From Liolophura sinensis (taxonomy: Eukaryota; Mollusca; Polyplacophora; Chitonida; Chitonidae): 64,000 nucleotides of DNA. Below the pieces are notes generated by a model. It was not told where the DNA came from and ran no database searches. It worked only from the letters and a program-made list of their open reading frames with translations. The stretch is from assembly GCF_032854445.1 (NCBI RefSeq), contig NC_088303.1:5091501-5155500 (forward strand). The letters are read 5' to 3'. Made by a program: the position numbers and the translations under genes. Below are positions 48,246 to 64,000 of the stretch, piece by piece (positions within the stretch are counted from its first letter, which is position 1; each line of letters begins with the position of its first letter).

Positions 48246-48836
48246 TGATGATCGTCTTTGGTTCATTCCAGTGGCATGTGTGCAAGTGTTCATCCCTAAC
48301 TCTCCAGCTGGATCTTCTTCAGTAGGCTTAAATTTTGTATGGTGATGCTTGCTGGATGGTTATGATGAAACTGCTTTGCTGTGGTTGGAATTTTCTGTTT
48401 TGAAAACATGCTGTATAAAGAAATTCAGATGGAACTTATTTGCATAATGTGCAAGAACCAGTCTTGAAGACTGTTACAAGGCATTTTTATTGCATGTACA
48501 TTTTGTATTTAAGTCAGCTAAAAGCAATTTTTAGCGCACTGAAGAGTTTTTTGTTTGGGCAATGCATAAACTTTAATGAGTTTAGTCCAAGTAATTAATA
48601 ATGGCTGTGCAGTTACAAGTATGTATCTGGATGGTTTTGCCCAGGGCTCGTGTGCAAATCTGTGCAACTAAACTGTTCAAGGTTACTAGCAGAAAGAAAC
48701 TGTCTTGAAAAACTTGTATGTCCAATAAAGATGAGTTCAAGTTTGCATGGATTAAGTACATAAAGACTATATATACTTGTATATGACTATAAAGATAACA
48801 TAGAATAAAGAAATAAAGCTGGTATGTTGATAGTCT
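48246..48836 (+). other. TRAPPC8 3' UTR (copy 2)
   Basis: Matches 23384-23975 nearly base for base, including the AATAAA signals. Confidence 0.5.
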
Positions 48837-51800
48837 CTGTTTATTCCATTAAAGATCATTATAATCCTTTCATTATCATTATAATTTTACTAAAAATGGT
48901 TAAGTCCACATTTCTTAAATCCAGGTTTCTTAAATTCTATTTCTGCACGTTTCACACCATGTTATGTGAATGGCTGAAATGTTCAGAACAAGGTCATTTA
49001 TCATTCCAGCAATGGTCATCAAAACTCCTGTTTTCGTATTAATGTCCCTGATAAAAATTTGAAATTGTTAGGAAGATTGTATATAGTATATGGTATCTGT
49101 GTGCTATGTATTATGTGATTAAGGTGGGATAAGAGCAGCTAATCATATTGGACTGCGCTAGTGATCCTCAAAGCTCTTTTCTTAAGACTTGGATTTATTT
49201 TATGTTTTTTTCCCCACCATTTTGGATGCACATCCTGCACTCCATTCAAATCTGTATTTATATAAATATCATAATACCTTTTTTTTTTGCCATACATTTC
49301 TAAAATTCAGAAAGAGTGAAAATGGGTTGGACAACTTGCAGATATATTACATGAATTCCTGCTTTTGGCTTTTGTCGAATCAGAATAAAGAATATGAATT
49401 TGAATGTTGGTTGAATTGGCCAGTTTTATGTATAATTTTATCACAGAATAATGCCTTCAGAATATGCTTGAATAAACACCTTGCAGACTTGTGAAAAGGT
49501 GGAGGAATTACGGTACTAGCCTTTGCCAGAAACAAGAAATTTCTTTCATGACAAAAAAGAGTGCAATCAACTATTCAGAATTTAGTAGGATTCTTTCCAG
49601 TTGACACCTCAATACCTTGCAGGTTTCAGTTTTGCATAACATACATGTGAATCTTGATGGTGTCTAATTAAAAATTTGCATTCAACAATGTTTCCATACA
49701 TTTCACTGGTCATGTCACATGTAAAATGTGTCTGTGTGTCAATTCCTTCCTCAGATGCCTCAGTCTTATCGATAAACCATTTTATCTAATTAAAAGTAAT
49801 GAAGATGATGGGATTAGTCCTCAGATTTATTGTTTGATGATAATTAGATAATCCTGTTTTTATTGAAGCCTTCAGATCACACAATTTTTTCCTAGGACAT
49901 TTAGATCAGATAAATATGACACTCAAAGTTGAGGGTTTATTGTCGTGTAACCAAAATACACCATATCCAAATCAACTTCCACATCATGTACTATGAGAGC
50001 TCACCTGGAAAATGTTCAGTTTCCAATCTTTGTAATTGTGTAATGCACCTACCTTTTTTGTGAGTATCTGTTTCTGTTAGTGGCAGTTATTATCCGTGTT
50101 GTGTATCGGAAATCCTACTAGATGTATTGTCCATACGACATATTTGTTCACACAGGAAATATTATAAATTGTCAGTTCTTACTTTCTCAGGATTGGAAAT
50201 CTAAGGGTAATTATGTAGACAATACAATGCTCCAGAGATTTCTTCCTTGGAGCTAGGAGTGCTCAAGACTACATGTATATGTAGACTAGCCAGCTGGAAG
50301 TTACATGTAGATTGGATTCATGGTGCAGATTTGAGATGCAAGGTTGTTGTATTATTTTGGTTTGCCTCTAGTTGAGAGCTTACTCCCTTATAGTACATTG
50401 TAATCATGTTAAATTGTAAAGCTATCACGTTTCAATACCATCAAGATTATGTTTTAGTTTTTTGTTTACTTCTTTTTTCTTTTTTTTGTTCTTCAAAACA
50501 TTGACAAGTTACTTGAATCGATGCGTAGGTACTGCTGACTTCAAAATGTAGTGGTTGTTAACAATTTCAATAACTAGAAGAATGAACACATATTGTAACA
50601 TTTTACTGAACAGGAGGACAGGATTAGCATGCATGCAAACATGCCAGAATGTTTTCACATGCATGTAGGAAGGAACGCCGAACTTCTTCATAATTCTTCT
50701 TTGTGAAAATAAGTTCAGTGAAAGGATTTAAGACTGTAAATTCCACCTGTGAGGTGCATACCCACGCCTGTATGCCTATGGTGACGCAAGTGTTCAAAAA
50801 GAATGTCTGCCATGTAACTGGATCTGTATAGGAATAGAGAAGTGTCCCAGTTTCTGCCCAAGGTCGGTATACTATATGTGTATATGTTATGCATGTGTAA
50901 GATTCTTGCTGTTCATACCATAAATAGGAGACTAAATTTCTTTAGATTTTTTTCCTATTGTAGTTCACATTCTAGTGACTGAGAAAGGAATAATGTTCAT
51001 GTGATGTATGTCTTACGACAGTTCTACATCAAAAATGTGGACACGGTTCTTAAATGAGGTTTATATGGGGTGTAAACCTTGTCCACCCTAGAGTTTGTAA
51101 AAGTGTCACGAAACACCCATAGCAGGGACATCATTTCTGTTCTATAACCCTCCTTAAAACAGTTAAGGTAGGTTATAAGCATTATATATAAGCAAGAAAA
51201 TAAAAAAATCTCAAACGTTGCCAATACTTTCATATCTGTTTGAAGATCTCAGCATTGTTATTCTTACTAGTGCATAGTCTATGTAGCACACCACTCGAAG
51301 CCCTTGCTTCTATACAAGGGTCAGATTTCAGATTGAATGCAAATTGATCACAAAGGCACCTAGTGGAAATTGTGAGAAATCTTTTGAGTGGTGTAAGATT
51401 CCGAGATAACGATCTGTTTGTAAACCTTGAGAATGATACATTTCTGAAAGTGAAAGTGAACACTGCTGCCAGGCGTTCTTTACATATTGTCTGCGGCACA
51501 CTGGTTAGTACTGATGTTCAGTTTTGCTGAGATGTCATGACATCACATTTGCTCTCATCGAAGACGGACATAAGGGCATAAAGTAACAGTGGGAGATGTT
51601 GTGGGTCATAGGCAAATGGCATATCACTGATTCTTGTCCCCAAAAACATCACGTTTGTAAATAGACTTTTTAAAACATCTGACAAGCATTTTGCAGGAGC
51701 AATAGGCTTATCATGATATTTTAAGTAATACCGTAATGGTTAAGGATTGTAGAATGTGATACAGACATTGTGGTACAGATGATGTGATTGATGGAAATCT

Positions 51801-52890
51801 GTGCCAACAACCTGAAATATCCCTGGTGATTGGAGCCAGCTACACAGGATGAACTGATTAAAATGGGGCATTTTCATTTCATGTCAAATACATTTCATTT
51901 AGATCTTTTCTGATTTCATACATGACCTCTCAACTACATTGGTTTAATGCTAAAAATGCCAAAATCAGTTTGACACAAAATAACCAGTTTCTTTCAAATC
52001 CATTAAAGGGCATGAGCATTTGACATTCTTTTTTTTTTTTTGTTTTTCTCATCGTTTTTGTAAAGTGATCATACATATTGTACAGACACATGAAGGAAAA
52101 CGCTTAATGCATGTATATGGTACAACCTGATTGGCTAAAGCCGAGTCCTGGTAAGATGTAATTACAGCCCTACAAGGTGCTTGTGTAATATGTGTACACG
52201 GCATCAGGCATTTTCCATTCTCTGCTTTAATTGTGCATAAGTATTTATGATATAGAATTTCTTGTAAACCACTTGGGATATTATGGGTGGAAGTGAAGGC
52301 TTTGTCTGAAGTAAGCTCAAAGCCATGATGAGAAAAGGCCTTGATGAATAAACTTTTACTAAATACCTCCATCACCTTTCCTGGTTTTTTCCTTAGTCTA
52401 TGACTAACTGTGGTGCATTAACTTGACAAGACATGACATTTCTGCTGAATTTCAAGGACACATAATGTGCAAGTTTAATCCCAGCTTGGAAAGGGACTTT
52501 TAAAGGTTTGTATGTTTACATCAAACATGCATAGGGAAAGTTTGTCAGTAAGATGCCAATTGAACTCCATTACTTGAACTGACCACTATCCGATGAAAGG
52601 GAAAAATTCTTGATCATGGCATTAAACCATTAAATAAAATAATTAAATCCTTTCACCTGTGGTTTCCTGGGTGACATAAGGTCCAAGCTCCCGTCTATAG
52701 GTGTGAAAGGTATCTAAACCCACCTCCATGTTCCTGGTCAATCCGTTAAATATCCAGCCTATGGGGCATGCAGACAGCTGTGAATGACATCATAGCCTAC
52801 ATCTGCTCAGCTGTAGCTTGTGAATCAGTCAGTGAGCAGAGAATAGAGGCAGATATGAACGGCAGCATTATAGCCTCACGCTCTGAACGA
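48837..52890. other. Intergenic region (copy 2)
   Basis: Counterpart of 23976-28040. No gene or element recognised; differs by SNPs and short indels (for example a 20-bp deletion near 49200). Confidence 0.5.
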
Positions 52891-52896
52891 CATTTT

Positions 52897-53392
52897 CATA
52901 GTATGTCATATACAACATACAACCAGATGGGGACAAATAGACAGTATGTCATTTTCCACAAGAGACAACCAGATGGGGACAAATCAGATAGTATGTCATA
53001 TACAACATACAACCAGATGGGGACAAATAGACAGTATGTCATTTTCCACAATAGACAACCAGATGGGGACAAATCAGATAGTATGTCATATACAACATAC
53101 AACCAGATGGGGACAAATAGACAGTATGTCATTTTCCACAATAGACAACCAGATGGGGACAAATCAGATAGTATGTCATATACAACATACAACCAGATGG
53201 GGACAAATAGACAGTATGTCATTTTCCACAATAGACAACCAGATGGGGACAAATCAGATAGTATGTCATATACAACATACAACCAGATGGGGACAAATAG
53301 ACAGTATGTCATTTTCCACAATAGACAACCAGATGGGGACAAATCAGATAGTATGTCATATACAACATACAACCAGATGGGGACAAATCAGA
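52897..53392 (+). repeat. 90-bp dimeric minisatellite (copy 2, about 5.5 units)
   Basis: Counterpart of 28040-28725, two dimer units shorter and without the frame irregularities of copy 1. Confidence 0.93.
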
Positions 53393-53755
53393 GTGAGTGA
53401 GTGCTTGGGGTTTAACGTCGTACTCAACAATTTTTCAGTCATATGACGACGAAGGAATCATGAGGGTGCATGCACGTGTAATGTGCCTCCTTGTTGCAGG
53501 ACGGATTTCCACCGCTCTTTTATTTAGTGCTGCATCACTGAGACGACTTACCGAAGGCAAGTAAGCCGCCCCGCCCGAGCATTATACTGATACGGGTCAA
53601 CCAGTCGTTGCACTATCCCCTTCATACTGAACGCCAAGCAGAGGAAGTTACAACTTCCTCTTTTAAAGTCTTAGGTGTGACTCGACCAAGGATTGATCCT
53701 GGATCTACTGGTCCCGAAGCGGACGCTCTACCCAACTGTGCTATCCGGGCCGGTC
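53393..53755 (-). mobile_element. Second-family SINE (copy 2)
   Basis: Counterpart of 28726-29086 at the identical insertion site, with the same GGGACAAATCAGA flanks (53380-53392, 53756-53768). Confidence 0.88.
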
Positions 53756-54069
53756 GGGACAAATCAGATAGTATGTCATATACAACATACAACCAGATGG
53801 GGACAAATCAGACAGTATGTCATATAACAACATACAACCAGATTGGGGACAAAGCAGACAGTATGGCATATACAACGTGCAACCAGATGGGGACAAATCA
53901 GACAGCATGTGATTTTCCACAGCAGAAAAGGTGATGGATGGGACTGAACTGCCAAATTCCTTTATAGACTTCCTTCTGTAGAGAGGTGTACAAATCAGAC
54001 AGTATGTCATAATAAACATACAACTACATGTACTAAGGTAACGGAGTCATTGTCAGTATGCCGGATTTA

Positions 54070-57000
54070 TTTTTGCACGCATGCAAAACTAAGCTGTGGT
54101 CATGTAAATGAAAACAAATGACATCTCTTTTAGCAAGTAATCTTTATTTCTTTAAAAGTTTTCTACATCATTCCTAATACAATGGCAATGTTTTATCACA
54201 ATAAATGAGAGATTTACACCCTGTCAATTCATTTGAATGCCAGAGAGGACAAGTTGCCCAACAATACTTGGAAACACTTCACGTTTCCCATGCACTAAAT
54301 AAGACTTGCGTAAAATGGCTAGAATTAACCACAAATCTCTCTTTAAACCGTATAAAAGTTCACCTCAGCCCAGACACGTCTGTAGCTTGAATGGAGCAAA
54401 ATTTAGCGGCCAACTTTATGTCCTTATAAACTATCTTTGCAGATATTTTCCTCACCACGGGTAACTGAGGGCAATAAAAACAAGCCTTCTAGCACATCTC
54501 ACAATGGATAGACAAGGCTAACGCCACTAAAACTGGTCAAAACGAACAGTGTGTGGCAATGCTATACACTAGATGGACAAAGTGGTAGGCCACTAAAACT
54601 TGCCACCATGGCCAGTGTATGGCAACGCCAGATGAAACATAGTTACATTTTGCATTGGACACGTGTTCCATTAGGAAACTGGTTCCAATTGTATCACATG
54701 TAAGACAGCATAATTTTTCCAATGATGAAAAAAAAAAAAAAGACCATAACATCCAGGAAACTTGCCAGCAGTTTCGCTGGACCGCCTTGTGTAAGTACAC
54801 AGAACCTGCGACCTTCAAGGTCGTGTGATATCTGACCCAATGTTTAACACCAATGACAAATAACATGGATCAGTTCCCTTGGTGAGTTATCTTTGCAATA
54901 CCGGTACATCAACAATTGAAAATAAAACGGCTGGACTGATAACTGTAATAAAGTCTTTCCTGAGCAACGAGAAATTATGCGAAACACACGCACAAACACA
55001 CACAGGGGTGATAACTCCTGCACACTGTCAACCTCAACCTCATTAAAACAAAGAAGCACGGTGGAAGTGTGAAGCCTTTACCTCTTTCTCTCAATACACT
55101 CCGGACACAATCTCCTGACACTCAGACTTTGCAAATCTTAACAGAAAAAGAAAAAAAAAGAAGTAAGTACTGATTTTGATCTGTACATATAATACAATAG
55201 TCTTGTTACAACTAAGCACTGTCAATGCTAATTTACAGTTGTTAGGAAGCCGAACCTAAAGTCACACTGGAATTAGCCTCAAATTTCTGACCAACCAACT
55301 TCACTTCTGAGTGGCTAATGACATCAACCAATCACACATCTCCTCATTTGTACACAGTAGTAGTAGATTGCATATTTATTAACACAGTACAAAAGTAATT
55401 TCTCTACACAAATCTCGTATACATCTGATAGCAGGAGGCCAGTAGAGTGAAAAAAAAAAACCTTCTTCACTTGGTTAAAACATTGTTCTTCTTTTGCACA
55501 ATAAATCCTGTCCTCTGTTAGGAGGTACAAAAGAGTATTTGCATTAAAAGGCCCAGGCGCTGCCAATACTTAACTCAAGAGAAAACCTCCTTCACAAAAA
55601 TAGGCAAAACCTGCTTTCTAACAATGGAACAAAACTTCAGAATTTAATCCTTTAATTACAGTGCAGGATTTTGTTACAGCAGACACATGAAATTTTCTGC
55701 ATGATTAATTACTCAACATAATATAAAATATTTGTTGGCTGTTTTAATAGGAGTAATCTGAGCCACTGTGACATTTATTTCAGATTTGCATGCCTTTTCA
55801 ACATGCGACTTTACCATGCAATTTCCGTAAAATGCCATTCATGTTGGGTGATTATATAAAATGCAATAAAAATTTGTCAGTTTGAAACTGACTCACCATA
55901 ACAATGCCTGATCAACCATTTTTATCATTTTTTAGTTTTACCAAAAAACAATAACATTCACACTGATATGAAACAGAATGAAGTCCAAAATAAAAAAATG
56001 GCAACAGTTGATTTTTAAAAGTTGATGCACGTGTAAATGATCATTGTGGAGGAAATTCATTTTGATTGAGTTAAAACATACATGTAGTAAGGTGACAATT
56101 TTTTTTCCATGTTTTTTTTCCCATTACATGTACCAATTTCATTTTTTTTATTTACCTTGGTGGATTTTACTTCTGAACAACTGTCTGGCAACACAACTTC
56201 CAGCGAAGTGATCCTAACAACCTTCCCATAGTTTTTGCACAAAATAACCTCTTCCAATACCTAGTGTCCTTCAGAACATACATGATTATGTATACTCCAC
56301 ATATACAGAGATAAATATAACAACATATTCAGTATCATAACAAGGCAAACAACAATATTCTTGCCAGCAGCAGTTAAGTATGGGCATGACCAAGGGGGGA
56401 AAAGAGGGGGACATCCAAAAATAACATATAATGCTGCATAGCAGAGAGGTTATCAAGTGGTAAAGGATATGGTATGGAGACGACTATGAGCAAAGGCCCC
56501 TTACAAACATCCACTTACATACTTGTAGAGTATTTATTCTATGTTCAAATACACGACTCAGGTGAATGTCCAGAAGTGACAATCTTCTCAATGTAGAGAA
56601 ATGTGTAACCTTGCACAACATTATTCACTTTGAAAGAGGTCATCCCCATACAACGTTGCTGAAAATCTCATGAAAACAGCAAGCAACAACACAAAATAAA
56701 TGGCAAGCCATTTGTAGGTGCATCCCATGAATCTCAAATAGGAAAATATGTCAAATACCATCTATACCTTGTCATCTGTGATGGTCTTTTGAGTGACAGA
56801 GAAAATGCCACAGGCATGGGGGTAGGGAGTTCCATTTCTGGTTGTATACTGTACGCTTTTTCAGCCAACACCTCCGAGCTGCGAGTCCACGAGTGCCATT
56901 GCAAGGTGTCAGTTACAGAGCATGCACCAGTAAGGCCTACAGAGATGTGCAGACATCCCCACCCCAATCACCCTACCCCTGCCCTCTCCCAGGTTTAAGT

Positions 57001-58309
57001 CAGAGCAGAGGAGAAAAGGATCACGGCTAAATGGTACATGTACTTGAGTCATGAACAAAGCTTCAAGGAGGCACAAATGTGTACAGAGCACCATATAAGG
57101 CAAAACACTGAATAAAGCATAATGACCCGTTTGCAATGAGTTGAGACACTGTGAGACATCCATAACACAAAACGCTACATGGTTTATGTCCATGTGACAT
57201 AGCTATGATATCCAGGGCTAAATGTGATCACTCACAGTGTGCCACATGATATTTTCCTCACCAGTAATGTAAAGTCAAACACTGCTGTCCCATGGCAAGT
57301 GGCAAGGTGTGCCACTGAAAGCCGGAATTGCTGCGAGAAGCTCTATTAAGACAAGGACTAAAATTCAAATTTACCAACATGGACGAGTCGGAAATAAATC
57401 TCAGTAACAAGAGTGTAAGCAAATAATGGAGGACTTTTGTGCAATTCTTTGGACGCAAAAAAACAGGCCATGCCAAACCATCTGCGGCTTGTTTATCTCA
57501 ATGACACTGCAAAGAAATAATGCAAAGATTCCTGAGGTATAATGCTTTCTACACACAGCCTAATGACAAAAATGACTGGTTACATACTCACCGATATATC
57601 GCATCTTTTACGAAAAAAAAAACCTTTCATCTTACAAATCAAAGGCTAGAAAACTCTTTGGTAAGTTTGTAGACATCCCACAACTGAAATAAGCCACCAG
57701 TATTTATTAATACAGTAAATGTAGCTTGGCGTAGGAAGAGAATGTTGCATCACATGTGTAGCACTTAAAGCTAAATATGACACTTCTACAAAAATAACTC
57801 ATCTAAGCACCTATATACTTTTGATTTAACACTTAGAGAAGAAAAGAAGAAATGATTTTCTGGCCAGGCATCTTGATTTCAGGATTGATCAGGCATGGAG
57901 GGTTTTGTTGATCAGATAATATTTAACAAAACAACAACACAGGCAGTGATGTGCTCACTGCAGTGTTGTTATGGAATGATGCTGACAAAGGAGCCACTGT
58001 AGTACAGTGGCCCTCTAGGGAGACACACTCGCACGCTTTAAATGTGGTTCGAAATACAGGTTATGCACAAGTTACCTCCCTTGCACTATGAATTAAAGGA
58101 GAGCCTGGCCAGTGGAAGCAGTCATTATTCCCATAATGCACACTCAACAAGTGCTCCTCGACATGTGTATCAACAAATAGAAAACCTGGAATGTTTGTGC
58201 AGCCACCAAGGAATTAAAACAAAGAAAAAAACAATCCATATAAAAGATAATGATACATATCTGGACTAAAATAAACATAACAGGAGAAATTAAAAGCAGT
58301 TATCATAAC

Positions 58310-58364
<55 letters not shown>

Positions 58365-58859
58365 ACTAGAAACAGAGGAAAGGTGGGCAAATATGTTACC
58401 ACTTGATTACACGACCAGGTCCTGCTTTATGCTAAATAATCTCAATACTGTTATGATATGCACAATTAATCACTTTATGCCCTTTATTTTGCTAGATGTC
58501 TTTTCGTATGGTGAATTATTTATGCTGGGAATATGCACTGTCTTCCTCCATCCCCCAAACAGTAATAAAAGCTCTGAGGCACGGGATGTCTTTTCATTCA
58601 CATACGCCAGTTCTCATTCACGCCTATCACACTTGTCATTACAAATATATACAGCCATGGTAGACCAGGTGAAGATGGGGGTGAAGTTCAGGCCCAAACA
58701 CAGCCTGCAGCCTCTGGGTTAAACAGAGCAGTCAGCACACTGAGGGGGCAGGGGTGGGGACAGGTGAGTGTCACAGCCTCCTGGGCCCCCAGTGAGCAGT
58801 ACATACAGGCCTGACACGAGTGTCACTTGGTGGGTCACTCTGCCCACATCACTGTGTCG
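54070..58859 (-). other. Probable TENT4 3' UTR (copy 2)
   Basis: Counterpart of 29455-34246, with many 1-nt indels. Near 55408 about 40 bp present in copy 1 are missing. Confidence 0.4.
58311..58363. repeat. Poly-A tract, 53 A (copy 2)
   Basis: Uninterrupted 53-A run at the site where copy 1 has 27. Confidence 0.95.
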
Positions 58860-63633
<4,774 letters not shown>

Positions 63634-63688
63634 TCATGGGGTCAGCCAATGTACATATAGCACCCATACACACACACCTCTTGCTCAT

Positions 63689-64000
63689 TACTGTAAATGC
63701 CTGTTTATTCGCGGGCATAAACTTCCGCCGATCTGGTCAGGAATCAACTTTCGCGAAGCTTAACAGAATTTATGATCAAACTTCAATACAGAAATGTGAA
63801 GTAACAAAACAACTTCAGCATTCAATTAACAATGTTATTATTAAACTTTAAACTGTACCTGTAAGATGTGACAAAAATTCTATACAATACAGTAACTTGA
63901 TCAGATAAAGAAAGTTAATCCTCCTAAGCTTTTAATCTTCTGTACACTGTTAACCTTCACGAAGACGAAGCCCTTACCTGCTGTGTTAGATAATACTCGT
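63689..64000. mobile_element. TIR element, left part (copy 2), cut by window end
   Basis: Starts TACTGTAAATGCC like 38968-39916. It lacks about 15 bp (AAGAAGACACATTGT in copy 1) near 63737. Confidence 0.65.

Overview
The window looks like nuclear DNA from an invertebrate animal, most likely a lophotrochozoan such as a bivalve mollusc or a brachiopod. It is AT-rich, with spliced genes whose short exons (56 to 407 nt, plus a 693-nt last exon) lie in long introns. It carries many minisatellites, inverted-repeat elements and tRNA-derived SINEs of a kind I associate with molluscs and relatives. The species cannot be fixed from the sequence alone.

There are two protein genes, pointing towards each other. 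On the + strand, 22 exons between 791 and 23383 join in one open frame of 1080 codons plus a stop and encode the C-terminal three quarters of TRAPPC8, a subunit of the TRAPP III vesicle-tethering complex. The 5' part of that gene is left of the window. On the - strand, six exons between 40752 and 34247 encode the C-terminal part of a TENT4 (TRF4/PAPD5/PAPD7-type) non-canonical poly(A) polymerase; its catalytic 5' exons are not found here. About 5 kb of intergenic DNA, including a 90-bp minisatellite split by a SINE, separates the two 3' ends. The proteins act in unrelated processes (membrane traffic and nuclear RNA tailing), and nothing suggests a joint function.

The main structural feature is a direct repeat of about 20.4 kb. 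Exactly 200 Ns (43315-43514) follow the first copy. Sequence then restarts inside the same SINE tail seen at 18934, and 43515-64000 repeats 18934-39294 base for base, apart from scattered single-base changes, homopolymer indels and large differences in tandem-repeat length. The second copy holds TRAPPC8 exons 18-22 and five TENT4 exons. Frame-breaking indels hit TRAPPC8 in copy 2 and TENT4 in copy 1, while the other copy is open in each case. I read this as two alleles (haplotigs) laid end to end by the assembly rather than a biological duplication, but reads across the gap are needed to settle it.

Two intronic minisatellites in TRAPPC8 stand out because their units carry splice signals. An 83-bp array (3996-4525) is made of truncated copies of the acceptor and start of exon 5. 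A 24-bp array (20700-21150) directly after exon 20 repeats a near-consensus splice donor. Other elements include a 772-bp piggyBac-like element with TTAA ends, TIR elements at 10622-11140 and 38968-39916, a small MITE family, and two SINEs with clear 13-bp target-site duplications. I found no bacterial-type system, CRISPR array, viral gene or toxin gene.
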